From the NCBI RefSeq assembly GCF_021530995.1, contig NZ_JADYTF010000024.1:1-34879 (forward strand): 34,879 nt of DNA, in the 5' to 3' direction. Positions 18,837-26,462 of this stretch are shown piece after piece. The notes under the pieces are model-generated. The model was not told where the DNA came from and ran no database searches. It worked only from the letters and a program-made list of their open reading frames with translations. Source of the stretch: Bacteroides caecigallinarum. Lineage in GTDB: Bacteria > Bacteroidota > Bacteroidia > Bacteroidales > Bacteroidaceae. A program made the position numbers and the translations under genes. Within the stretch, counting starts at the first letter, position 1. Every line of letters begins with the position of its first letter.

Positions 18837-18885
18837 GAGTTTTTAAGTTTGTGAGTTTTTAAGTTTGTGAGTTTATGAGTTTTTA
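18837..18885. repeat. A/T-rich tandem repeat with 16-bp unit upstream of the ATPase gene
   Basis: GAGTTTTTAAGTTTGT occurs twice in a row (18837-18852, 18853-18868), followed by a degenerate third stretch (GAGTTTATGAGTTTTTAG). It lies in the leader just before the ATPase start. The same GAGTTTTT words recur on the other side of the ATPase gene near 18076-18090. Confidence 0.8.
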
Positions 18886-18940
18886 GTTGTTATTATTTCT
18901 ATGTTTTTTACTTATAAAATAGGGGTTGATACGTTTTATT

Positions 18941-19006
18941 AAAACTTGCCCACATTTAGATTAAAACTTGCCCACGTTTTAGTTCAAATTTGCCCACGTT
19001 TTTTTA
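18941..19006. repeat. Three 22-bp iterons with TTGCCCAC core
   Basis: The core TTGCCCAC begins at 18946, 18968 and 18990, an exact 22-bp period. Flanking bases are also conserved (AAAACTTGCCCACGTTTTAG in the middle copy). On the minus strand each copy reads close to AAACGTGGGCAAGTTT, an imperfect dyad (AAAC...GTTT ends). The array lies immediately after the stop of permease 1 and about 115 bp before the ATPase start. Regular phasing near two helical turns suggests a protein-binding array, but a simple tandem duplication is possible. Apart from these iterons and the 16-bp repeat, I see nothing else in the 186-bp spacer. Confidence 0.8.
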
Positions 19007-19015
19007 AACGTTTTT

Positions 19016-21361
19016 TTATTCGTTCTTCAAAGATTTTACGGGGTTTGTATTCATCAGTTTTATCATCTGCCAGCTTATTGACAGCAGTGCTATGACAATC
19101 ATTATCACTGCGTCTAAAATGTAAACATATACCGGATTGTCTATCCTGTAGCTGTATCCTTCAAGCCACTTGCTGACGGCTATCCATGTAACCGGCAATG
19201 CAATTATAATGGAGATTCCTACTGACTTTATGAACCCTGATGAAGTCTCGATAAAAAGCTGTAGTCTGCTGCTTCCCATAACTTTTTTCAGAGCTGCTTC
19301 CTTTGAGTGCTGACGGGTATAATACGTACTCATGGCAAACATGGCCAGTATAGTCAGCAGAAGGGTAAGCATGGTGAATACTGCTATTAGTTTCAGGTCT
19401 TGTTGTTCTGAAGAATACAGGTCGGAAATCATTTTATTATAAGTTTTTACTACTATTTCATCTTCCGAAAAACCTTTACTTTTGTAGAAAGCCTTTATAT
19501 CGTTCTCTGCCTTGTTCTCGTCGCCGGAAACTTTTACTACAAGTGTTCGCAGTATTCTGAAATCTTCTTCTTTCTCCATTTCCTTAATCCACGCTATGTT
19601 CAGAAATCCTCCTCTTGTTTGTGTATTTGCAGTTCCTTTATGATAGTCTTTTAAAATACCGCAAACAGGAAACATTCCACCGGAATCAAGATTGACTTGC
19701 GTACAGTCATAATCAAGTCCTAAGGCTCTCATTGTCGATTCTGGAAGCCATGCACACTGATTGAGTGGTTCTCCGTTTTTGCGTAACACCTTGAAACCGA
19801 GTATTTCGAAAGCGGACTGGTCGCCATAATACATATCAAATTTCTGGTCTATGCCGTTAATCTTGAACGAAGTTCCTGATGTTCCCAGAGTCATAGGTTC
19901 AAACTGTAGCCAACCGACCTTTTCTACACATGCCAGTGATTTCAGTTCTTCAATGTGATAATCCGAAGGTTTGCTTGCGTTCTGTATGCTTATTCTGTTT
20001 TCTTTTTCATATCCCATTGGCTTTTCAGTCATGTGCTTCAGTTGTATGAACATGACTGCTGCAAGGCCTAACGTAATGAATGCCACTCCACTCTGGAAAC
20101 CTATCAGAATTTTACCTAAAGTCATTTTGCTGGTTCGTGCAAAATTGCCGCGTACCACGTCAATAGGCTTGTACTTTGAAACAAGAAGTGCGGGTATAAT
20201 ACCTGATAATACCGAAAGTATCAGAAGCAGCAGTATAATAAACAGTATCTCCATCCATCCCATATCTTTGAGTGGAGAAATTTCTTTTCCAATAAGTTCA
20301 CTCAGATGAGGAGATATCAGTTTTACAAAGATTAGCGCAAAGGCAAAAGATATAACTGTAAGAATGAACGATTCAGATATATATCTGGCGATTATTCCTG
20401 ATTGTTGTGTTCCGAGAAGACGCCTTGAAGCCATTTCCTTTGCCCTGAATCCTGTTTGGGCAACCGTGAGCGAAATATAATTCAGTACGGCGAACAGCAG
20501 GAGAAATATTCCGGCTGCTGTAAACAGTTTTATGAAACTTGCATCTATAAGACCTTCGAACGGAGCTGTAGCTTCTACTGCACTGTAGCTTATTTTATCG
20601 AAAGGTGTAAGAAGGAAGTCTTTACACAGCCCATATACATACAGAAAGTCTTCTTTCCGGACAACTTCTTCCATCTTGTTTTCAAGTGACTGAATGTCTG
20701 TTCCTTCTGCAGCTTTTATAAATAGGACAGTTGAACCGTTGCCGTTTCCTACAAGTGAACTGTCAAGATCCTTGACCAAATCTATACGGTAAATTATTTC
20801 AGGCGAATAGAATATTGTATTTTTGAAATCGCTGAAAATTCCGGTAATGTTCAGATTGGCCGTATTTCCGTTAACATCGATTTTGATGGATTTGCCGATT
20901 GGATCTTCTTTCCCGAATACCTTATTGGCAAATGTACGTGAAATAACTACTGAGTTCTTTTCTTTCAGAACAGATTCCGGTGTTCCTGCTTCCAATGGAA
21001 ACGGAAAGAATCTGAAGAAATTCTCATCTACGATTGATGCCTTCTGGCGGTCGGTATAATCGCCTGCCTGAAAAGTCATTTTAAGTCCTCCGAAGATGTG
21101 CGTATTCATCATTCTGCACATATCTTCCACTTCAGGAAATTTACCTTCAAGCTGCTCTTTTATTGTGGCACATCCGAAAAACAGTCTTTCGGAATGTCCG
21201 ATATATATATTCCCTTGTTTTTTAATTTCCGAATCGGTATTATATTCCCGTATTACAAACGAGCCTATGAATACCACAAATGCGATGGCAATTGCCATAC
21301 CGGAAACTTCGATTGTGGTATACAGTTTGTTTCTTGACAAAAATCTGAAATAACTCTTCAT
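19016..21361 (-). CDS. ABC transporter permease 1, double FtsX/MacB type
   Basis: This 781-residue inner-membrane permease is the first of five. Predicted helices lie near 14-37, 278-300, 330-350, 371-393, 418-440, 657-678, 710-728 and 744-765, with periplasmic MacB core domains at about 40-275 and 445-650. The coupling segments are FRAKEMASRRLLGT (305-318) and SKEAALKKVMGSS (second half). The tail is NPVKSLKNE. It follows the membrane fusion protein gene by 13 bp, so the outer-membrane factor, fusion protein and this permease form a compact first part of the operon. Type VII ABC permeases of this kind act with a fusion protein and TolC-like channel (MacAB-TolC) or extract lipoproteins (Lol); the cargo here is not evident. 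Confidence 0.92.
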   Translation of the reverse strand: MKSYFRFLSRNKLYTTIEVSGMAIAIAFVVFIGSFVIREYNTDSEIKKQGNIYIGHSERLFFGCATIKEQLEGKFPEVEDMCRMMNTHIFGGLKMTFQAGDYTDRQKASIVDENFFRFFPFPLEAGTPESVLKEKNSVVISRTFANKVFGKEDPIGKSIKIDVNGNTANLNITGIFSDFKNTIFYSPEIIYRIDLVKDLDSSLVGNGNGSTVLFIKAAEGTDIQSLENKMEEVVRKEDFLYVYGLCKDFLLTPFDKISYSAVEATAPFEGLIDASFIKLFTAAGIFLLLFAVLNYISLTVAQTGFRAKEMASRRLLGTQQSGIIARYISESFILTVISFAFALIFVKLISPHLSELIGKEISPLKDMGWMEILFIILLLLILSVLSGIIPALLVSKYKPIDVVRGNFARTSKMTLGKILIGFQSGVAFITLGLAAVMFIQLKHMTEKPMGYEKENRISIQNASKPSDYHIEELKSLACVEKVGWLQFEPMTLGTSGTSFKINGIDQKFDMYYGDQSAFEILGFKVLRKNGEPLNQCAWLPESTMRALGLDYDCTQVNLDSGGMFPVCGILKDYHKGTANTQTRGGFLNIAWIKEMEKEEDFRILRTLVVKVSGDENKAENDIKAFYKSKGFSEDEIVVKTYNKMISDLYSSEQQDLKLIAVFTMLTLLLTILAMFAMSTYYTRQHSKEAALKKVMGSSRLQLFIETSSGFIKSVGISIIIALPVTWIAVSKWLEGYSYRIDNPVYVYILDAVIMIVIALLSISWQMIKLMNTNPVKSLKNE

Positions 21362-21374
21362 ACAATACTTTTTA

Positions 21375-22634
21375 TCAGTTCAACACCAGACAGTCATTGT
21401 CGCCGAAATTGTCATAACCCGATGTGATGACCTTTTCTCCCGGCTGCAGACCTTCAAGTACTTCGTAATACTGAGGGTTCTGCCGCCCTATGCGTATTTC
21501 TCTTTTATAAGCTTTCGCCCCGTCCTCGGTAATCACGTAAATCCATCGTCCGCCTGTCTTCTGGTAGAATGTGCCGCGAGGAATCATAATGGCTTCTTCC
21601 GGTTGTCCCAACTGAAGGTTCAGATAGTATGTCTGACCTGTACGGATATTCTCAGGCTGTACTCCGCTGAACTTGAAGTCGGCCTTGAACTTTCCGTCGC
21701 GCACCTCAGGATAGACTTTGCGTATGACGGCATGGAACGATTCGTCCTGTCTTTCGAAATCCGCTTCCAGGCCTGAAGTGACACGGTCGATATAGTGTTC
21801 GTCTATCTGAGCCTCAATCTTGTAGCTGTCAAGAGTGTTTATCTGTCCCACTTTGCTGCCCGACGGAACCGACTGACCGAGAACTACATCAAGCAATCCC
21901 AGTTCGCCGTCAATAGGAGCTGTTATTACAAGATTGTCTTTTCTTCTGCGTATCATCTGCATGTTGATTTTCATGTTGCTAAGACTCTCCTGCATCTGTT
22001 CCACCTGAACGCTGCGGTAAAGGCTGTCCTGTACGGAACGCTCCCTGACGAGTTCCAGTTTGTCCTTTGCCAGCTGATAGTCCTCTTCTGCCTTCAGAAA
22101 GTCCTCTTTGGCGATGAGGTCTTCGGCATAGAGCGATTTTTGCGATTCGTATGTCCTGCGATAGCGTCTTACTTCCATTTCCAACTGCAGCATTTCCTGG
22201 TTTACGCTCAGACGTTGCTGTTCCATCGAAATCATTGTGTTTCGGAGGATATTTTCCTTTTCCGCAAGATCGGCCTCGGAATTCAATATCTGCATGTCCA
22301 GGTTTTCGTTCGTGAGGCGCAGGATTTTGTCGCCGGCTTTCACGTGCGAGCCCTCTTCCATGAATATCTCTTTCACTACTCCCGTCTCCAGGGGACTAAG
22401 CTGTATGGTTGTCATCGGCTGTACCTGTCCTGAGATGCGGATATAGTCATTAAATTCGCCTTCCATTACCTTGTTTATTGATAGGGTTTCCGCATTTACT
22501 CTCAGTGTACTCACATTGTCTCTAAGCAGGATATATCCTATAAGACACAACAGCAGTCCGCCACCCCAGTATGGTAACGCTTTTTTGCTGAATACCAGTG
22601 CCATTCCTTTTTTCTTTTCTATTGCTCTGTCCAT
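21375..22634 (-). CDS. Membrane fusion protein, MacA/HlyD family
   Basis: This 419-residue periplasmic adaptor links the inner-membrane permeases to the outer-membrane channel. One N-terminal membrane helix lies at about 22-40. The two biotinyl-lipoyl half-motifs are near 80-107 (ETGVVKEIFMEEGSHVKAGD) and 235-265 (ITAPIDGELGLLDVVLGQSV), separated by a long alpha-helical hairpin rich in Glu, Gln and Leu (about 112-230). A beta-barrel and a membrane-proximal domain complete the protein (LQPGEKVITSGYDNF near the end). Domain order and size fit MacA-type adaptors. It is 17 bp after the outer-membrane factor gene and 13 bp before permease 1. Confidence 0.94.
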   Translation of the reverse strand: MDRAIEKKKGMALVFSKKALPYWGGGLLLCLIGYILLRDNVSTLRVNAETLSINKVMEGEFNDYIRISGQVQPMTTIQLSPLETGVVKEIFMEEGSHVKAGDKILRLTNENLDMQILNSEADLAEKENILRNTMISMEQQRLSVNQEMLQLEMEVRRYRRTYESQKSLYAEDLIAKEDFLKAEEDYQLAKDKLELVRERSVQDSLYRSVQVEQMQESLSNMKINMQMIRRRKDNLVITAPIDGELGLLDVVLGQSVPSGSKVGQINTLDSYKIEAQIDEHYIDRVTSGLEADFERQDESFHAVIRKVYPEVRDGKFKADFKFSGVQPENIRTGQTYYLNLQLGQPEEAIMIPRGTFYQKTGGRWIYVITEDGAKAYKREIRIGRQNPQYYEVLEGLQPGEKVITSGYDNFGDNDCLVLN

Positions 22635-22651
22635 GATATGTTATACTTTTT

Positions 22652-24028
22652 TTATTGTTCTATGTAACTTATTCCTTTATAATATTTCACCACGCTGCGT
22701 TTCAGATAATATTGCAGCAATGCGTTCAACTCTTCCGCCTGTGAGTTCAGAAAAGAATTTGTAATTGTCTGATAGTCAATAGGGGATACCATACCCTGAC
22801 GCATCTTCTTTTCGTGCAACAGGAATGTGGCTTCCTGTGCCTTGGAACGTTTCATGGCAAGTACAAGCGACTTACGGGCACCAGTCTTGTCCTGTATTGC
22901 ACGCTGTACTTCAGACTTGATGTCGTGTACTGTCTGTCGGTATTGTGCCTCGGCGCGTCGGTATTCGTTTTTCTTTTTCGAAAGGTTCGAAAATCTGGAA
23001 AGTCTGTCATAAATAGGTATGGAAAGACTCAACTGTATGTACTCGCCGGAGTTGTTTTTCCATTGCGAATTGAAAGATGGTGCTGTGTAATTGGCTTTGC
23101 CTGGATAGCTGTAGTAGCTGGTGGACCAACCACCGTTTAGCGACAGACTTGGAAGAAACTGCCATTTTGCCGTGTTCAGTGCGAATTTGGCTTTGTCCAT
23201 CGTGCCTTTGGCTATGAGTGCTGATGGCTGTGAGCTGACCGCATAATCCATTATTTCGTCCGCCCGGTCTTCTTCTTCCACCAGTGCCGAATATTTTTCG
23301 TCTATCATCGTGCGGTCTATCCTGAGTTCTTCCTCCACAGGCCACATCATTACGGATTTCAGTGTGAGCAGTGCATCCTGGCTGTTGTTGAATGATGTCT
23401 CCAGCTGATATTCCCTGTCGGCTAGGTCGGCTTCCATCTGTGCCACGTCAGGTCGGCTTTTCTGTCCCGTTTCATATTGTTTCTGCATCAGCAGCAGGCT
23501 GGCTTTCGAGTTTTCCACCTGACGGCGCAGAACTTCAGTCATTTCGGTATGGAACAGTACATTGAAGTAGGCTTCCATAACTGCCAGACACAGTTCGTCG
23601 CGCAACTTGTCTTCCTGCGAGATTCCCATCTTTACGGCTGTCTGCGAAATTCTGATATTGTTGATGGCGGAAAATCCGTTGAACAGTGTGATGCTTGCGC
23701 TCAGTGAGTAACCGTTATTGAAAGATGTGGTATTGGTATAGGTGTTTGTTTCAGGGTCCACGGCACGTCCGAAGTTACTGTAGGCATATGTTCCTGCCGA
23801 AACGGATGGGGTGAATGTCTTGAGTATGGCGTCACGTCTCTCTGTGCGCGCATCGGCATTGTCAAGTCTTTGTATTTCATTTTTGGTGGAATTTTCTATT
23901 GCATATTCCATACAGTCGTGCAATGTCATTGTTCGGGAAGTATCTACAGCTGATATGCTGTCGCTTCCGGAAGCCAAACATTGCGTTGCAGCCAAGATCA
24001 GGATTATTGGTGTAAATATCTTTTTCAT
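22652..24028 (-). CDS. TolC-family outer-membrane efflux protein
   Basis: This 458-residue outer-membrane factor forms the trimeric exit duct of the export system. It has a Sec signal peptide (about 1-19; the Cys at 17 is preceded by Gln, so it does not look like a lipobox). The internal repeat typical of the family is visible: long amphipathic helices with the TLHDCMEYAIENS start and SISITLFNGF-type strand segments (SASITLFNGFSA, then LSLSIPIYDRLSR in the second half). It is the first gene of the minus-strand cluster, directly behind the sigma-54 promoter at 24056-24072; the predicted leader is only about 18 nt. Length is normal. Confidence 0.94.
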   Translation of the reverse strand: MKKIFTPIILILAATQCLASGSDSISAVDTSRTMTLHDCMEYAIENSTKNEIQRLDNADARTERRDAILKTFTPSVSAGTYAYSNFGRAVDPETNTYTNTTSFNNGYSLSASITLFNGFSAINNIRISQTAVKMGISQEDKLRDELCLAVMEAYFNVLFHTEMTEVLRRQVENSKASLLLMQKQYETGQKSRPDVAQMEADLADREYQLETSFNNSQDALLTLKSVMMWPVEEELRIDRTMIDEKYSALVEEEDRADEIMDYAVSSQPSALIAKGTMDKAKFALNTAKWQFLPSLSLNGGWSTSYYSYPGKANYTAPSFNSQWKNNSGEYIQLSLSIPIYDRLSRFSNLSKKKNEYRRAEAQYRQTVHDIKSEVQRAIQDKTGARKSLVLAMKRSKAQEATFLLHEKKMRQGMVSPIDYQTITNSFLNSQAEELNALLQYYLKRSVVKYYKGISYIEQ

Positions 24029-24055
24029 TTTTCTGTTGTTTTTACACTAACTATA

Positions 24056-24072
24056 ATGCCATAACCGTGCCA
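24056..24072 (-). promoter_or_regulatory. Sigma-54 (RpoN) promoter for the export operon
   Basis: On the minus strand the sequence TGGCACGGTTATGGCAT matches the sigma-54 consensus TGGCACG-N4-TTGCW with a single change in the -12 element. The invariant GG (24071-24070) and GC (24059-24058) are separated by exactly 10 bp. The predicted start is near 24046, 18 bp before the outer-membrane factor ATG. The presence of a sigma-54 activator gene in the same cluster makes the assignment strong. Confidence 0.85.
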
Positions 24073-24124
24073 AAAATGTAATTTATTGATATAGTGATAG
24101 TTGATAAAAATGGCTGTTGTGGCA

Positions 24125-24145
24125 ACTGTAAGGTTTCTTTACAGT
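24125..24145. promoter_or_regulatory. Upstream activator site 1 (inverted repeat)
   Basis: This is a perfect inverted repeat ACTGTAA-N7-TTACAGT centred at 24135, about 89 bp upstream of the predicted sigma-54 start. That distance is usual for enhancer sites of NtrC-type activators. It is the likely binding site of the regulator encoded at 7066-8427. Confidence 0.7.
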
Positions 24146-24166
24146 AGTGTAAAGATGGATTACAGT
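24146..24166. promoter_or_regulatory. Upstream activator site 2 (inverted repeat)
   Basis: AGTGTAA-N7-TTACAGT, centred at 24156, has the same TGTAA-N7-TTACA core as site 1 and lies exactly 21 bp from it, two helical turns, so both sites face the same side of DNA. Two further TGTAA half-sites at 24171 and 24181 lack a partner. The AT-rich stretch between the sites and the promoter could help looping. Confidence 0.68.
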
Positions 24167-24254
24167 GTGGTGTAAGAATGTGTAAAATATATTTCAAAGT
24201 TATGAATGTTGATAATTTTAAAGTTTTTTGTATCAATGCAATATATTTAATTGG

Positions 24255-24262
24255 TATATTTG
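24255..24262 (+). promoter_or_regulatory. Putative -7 box for the decarboxylase operon
   Basis: TATATTTG matches TAnnTTTG, 61 bp before the oadG-type start. A TTTG at 24227-24230 could serve as the -33 element, though the spacing is a little long. The divergent region 24029-24322 thus appears to carry this promoter plus the sigma-54 promoter and activator sites for the opposite strand, and no gene. Confidence 0.4.
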
Positions 24263-24322
24263 GGTGTCTTTTAAGCGGCATGGCTTTAAATGGTGTCGGT
24301 AATACATTAAAATTAGATATAT

Positions 24323-24583
24323 ATGGAAAATATTGGAACAGGTCTGATGCTGATGCTCGTAGGTATGTGCACGGTATTCGTAATCCTTCTCATTATTATC
24401 TGGCTTAGTACTCTTCTGATTAAGGCGGTTAACAAATTTGCTCCACCCGAAGAGGAAGTCAAACGTAAGCCTGCAGTAGCAACCGTTTCATTGGAAGAGG
24501 ATTCCGTGAAGGCTATTAACATTGCGGTGGAAAAACTTACAGGTGGTAAGGGCAAGGTAATGAAAATTGAGAAGTTGGACTGA
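24323..24583 (+). CDS. oadG: Sodium pump decarboxylase gamma subunit (OadG family)
   Basis: This 86-residue small membrane protein anchors the alpha subunit to the Na+-translocating beta subunit. A single membrane helix (about 8-32, MLMLVGMCTVFVILLIIIWL) is followed by a Pro/Glu/Lys-rich hydrophilic linker (APPEEEVKRKP) and a soluble tail. This composition and its place just before alpha and beta genes identify it; OadG sequences are otherwise poorly conserved. It is separated from the alpha gene by 27 bp. Confidence 0.88.
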   Translation: MENIGTGLMLMLVGMCTVFVILLIIIWLSTLLIKAVNKFAPPEEEVKRKPAVATVSLEEDSVKAINIAVEKLTGGKGKVMKIEKLD

Positions 24584-24610
24584 TTAAAGAAATGAAAACA
24601 CATTAAGAAA

Positions 24611-26455
24611 ATGGAAAAAGAAGTGAAATTCAGTCTGGTCTTCCGCGATATGTGGCAGAGTGCCGGAAAATATGTACCACGTGTTGACCAATTAGTAAAG
24701 ATAGCTCCTGTGATAGTGGAAATGGGTTGCTTTGACAGAGTAGAGACTAACGGAGGCGGTTTTGAACAGGTAAATCTGCTGTTTGGTGAAAATCCTAATA
24801 AGGCTGTAAGAGAATGGACAAAGCCTTTTCACGAGGCAGGTATCCAGACACACATGCTGGACCGCGCATTGAACGGACTGAGAATGAGTCCTGTTCCGGC
24901 GGACGTAAGAAAACTGTTTTATAAGGTAAAGAAAGTTCAGGGAACTGACATTACACGTACTTTCTGCGGACTGAATGATGTTCGTAATATAATCCCGTCA
25001 ATAGGATATGCACACGATGCTGGAATGATTTCACAGTGCTGTCTGTGTATCACTTATTCTCCTATACATACAGTGGAATACTATCTCGATATGGCTAAGA
25101 AGCTTATCGATGCTGGATGCGATGAAATATGCATCAAGGATATGGCAGGTATCGGACGTCCTGTGTTCCTCGGAAAACTTGTTACCGGAATAAAGAAGAT
25201 AAAGGATATAACCATACAGTATCACTCTCATGCAGGTCCGGGTTTCAATATGGCTTCTATTCTTGAGGTTTGCAAGGCTGGATGCGACTATGTGGATTGC
25301 GGTATGGACCCTCTGTCATGGGGAACAGGTCATGCCGACATTATCAGTGTGCAGGCTATGCTGAAGGATGCCGGCTTCAAGGTTAAGGAAATCAATATGA
25401 ATGCCTATATGAAGGCAAGAACCATGATTCAGGAATTCATGGACGACTTCCTTGGATTGTATATCAGCCCTAAGAACCGTATGATGAACTCATTGCTCGT
25501 AGGTCCGGGACTTCCGGGAGGTATGATGGGTAGCTTGATGGCTGACCTTGAAACAAACCTTGAATCTATAAATAAGTATAAGGCAAAGAATAATCTGCCG
25601 CTTATGACTCAGGATGAATTGCTCATCAAGCTGTTTGATGAGGTGTCATACGTGTGGCCGCGTGTAGGATATCCTTGTCTGGTAACTCCTTTCAGCCAGT
25701 ATGTCAAGAATCTGGCAATGATGAATGTCATTCAGATGGAAAAAGGCAAGGAACGTTGGGCAATGATAGCAGATGATGTATGGGATATGATACTCGGCAA
25801 GGCTGGAGCATTGGCTGGTCCGTTGGCAGATGAGATAGTTGAAAAGGCAAAGAGCGAAGGCAGAACATTCTTTACAGGCAATCCTCAGGACAATTATCCG
25901 GATCAGCTTGACAAATACCGTCAGATGATGGCTGAGAAAGGTTGGGAGACAGGTCAGGACGACGAAGAACTGTTCGAATATGCTATGCATCCGGCTCAGT
26001 ATGAGGCATACAAGAGTGGAAAGGCCAAGGCTGACTTCCTGGCAGACGTAGAAAAACGCCGTGCTGAGGCTGAAGGTGGTTCAATGCCTAAGGAAGGTAC
26101 TCAGGTGCTCACTGTAGATGTGAACGGAAAGCCTTATCGTGTGACTGTGGCTTTCGGTGACACTGCATTGCCAGCACAGTCCGCGTCTGCGGATGGCGCT
26201 CAGCCGGTTGCCGCATCGGGTGAGGGCAAGGATGTGCTTTCTCCACTTGAAGGAAAATTCTATCTCACTAAATCGGCTCAGGAAACACCTTTGAAGGTTG
26301 GTGATAAGGTTAATCCGGGTGACACTCTCTGCTATATTGAGGCAATGAAGACTTATATAGCCGTAAATGCCGAGTTTGGCGGTACTGTTACTGCTATCTG
26401 CATGAACTCAGGCGACTCTGTATCTGAAGATGATGTATTAATGAAGATAAAGTGA
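24611..26455 (+). CDS. Biotin-dependent carboxyltransferase / decarboxylase alpha subunit (OadA-like)
   Basis: This 614-residue cytosolic subunit should transfer the carboxyl group of an oxo-acid to biotin for the membrane sodium pump. The N-terminal HMGL-like carboxyltransferase domain carries the metal ligands: Asp in FRDMWQS, Lys in EICIKDMAG, and both His in YHSHAGPG. A conserved C-terminal carboxylase segment follows, then a Ser/Ala/Gln-rich linker (about 515-540) and a biotinyl domain with EAMKTY, Lys580, 34 residues from the C-terminus. The loop that reads PGGMLTNL or PGGQYTNL in classical OadA and pyruvate carboxylase reads PGGMMGSL here, so the catalytic Thr appears to be Gly. It is divergent from textbook OadA, so the true substrate (oxaloacetate or another acid) is uncertain. 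It lies 7 bp before the beta subunit gene. Confidence 0.85.
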   Translation: MEKEVKFSLVFRDMWQSAGKYVPRVDQLVKIAPVIVEMGCFDRVETNGGGFEQVNLLFGENPNKAVREWTKPFHEAGIQTHMLDRALNGLRMSPVPADVRKLFYKVKKVQGTDITRTFCGLNDVRNIIPSIGYAHDAGMISQCCLCITYSPIHTVEYYLDMAKKLIDAGCDEICIKDMAGIGRPVFLGKLVTGIKKIKDITIQYHSHAGPGFNMASILEVCKAGCDYVDCGMDPLSWGTGHADIISVQAMLKDAGFKVKEINMNAYMKARTMIQEFMDDFLGLYISPKNRMMNSLLVGPGLPGGMMGSLMADLETNLESINKYKAKNNLPLMTQDELLIKLFDEVSYVWPRVGYPCLVTPFSQYVKNLAMMNVIQMEKGKERWAMIADDVWDMILGKAGALAGPLADEIVEKAKSEGRTFFTGNPQDNYPDQLDKYRQMMAEKGWETGQDDEELFEYAMHPAQYEAYKSGKAKADFLADVEKRRAEAEGGSMPKEGTQVLTVDVNGKPYRVTVAFGDTALPAQSASADGAQPVAASGEGKDVLSPLEGKFYLTKSAQETPLKVGDKVNPGDTLCYIEAMKTYIAVNAEFGGTVTAICMNSGDSVSEDDVLMKIK

Positions 26456-26462
26456 TAGATGT

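Noticed and set aside
18941-19006. Short regular repeats as a possible CRISPR array
   Set aside because: The repeats are adjacent 22-bp units without unique spacers, and there are no cas genes in the window.
18830-19015. A second sigma-54 promoter before the ATPase gene
   Set aside because: I looked for GG-N10-GC on the minus strand; the GTGGGCAA repeats have no GC at the right distance.
19003-19016. CGTTT/AAACG hairpin with a T-run after permease 1
   Set aside because: The T-run is on the wrong side for minus-strand transcription and the stem is only 5 bp, so it is not a convincing terminator for permease 1.
24171-24185. A third activator site upstream of the export operon
   Set aside because: TGTAA half-sites at 24171 and 24181 point the same way and have no TTACA partner at the 7-bp spacing.
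24178-24408. Open frame of 76 codons before and across the start of oadG
   Set aside because: It overlaps the oadG gene in another frame and its residue composition shows no domain or signal; it reads as chance.
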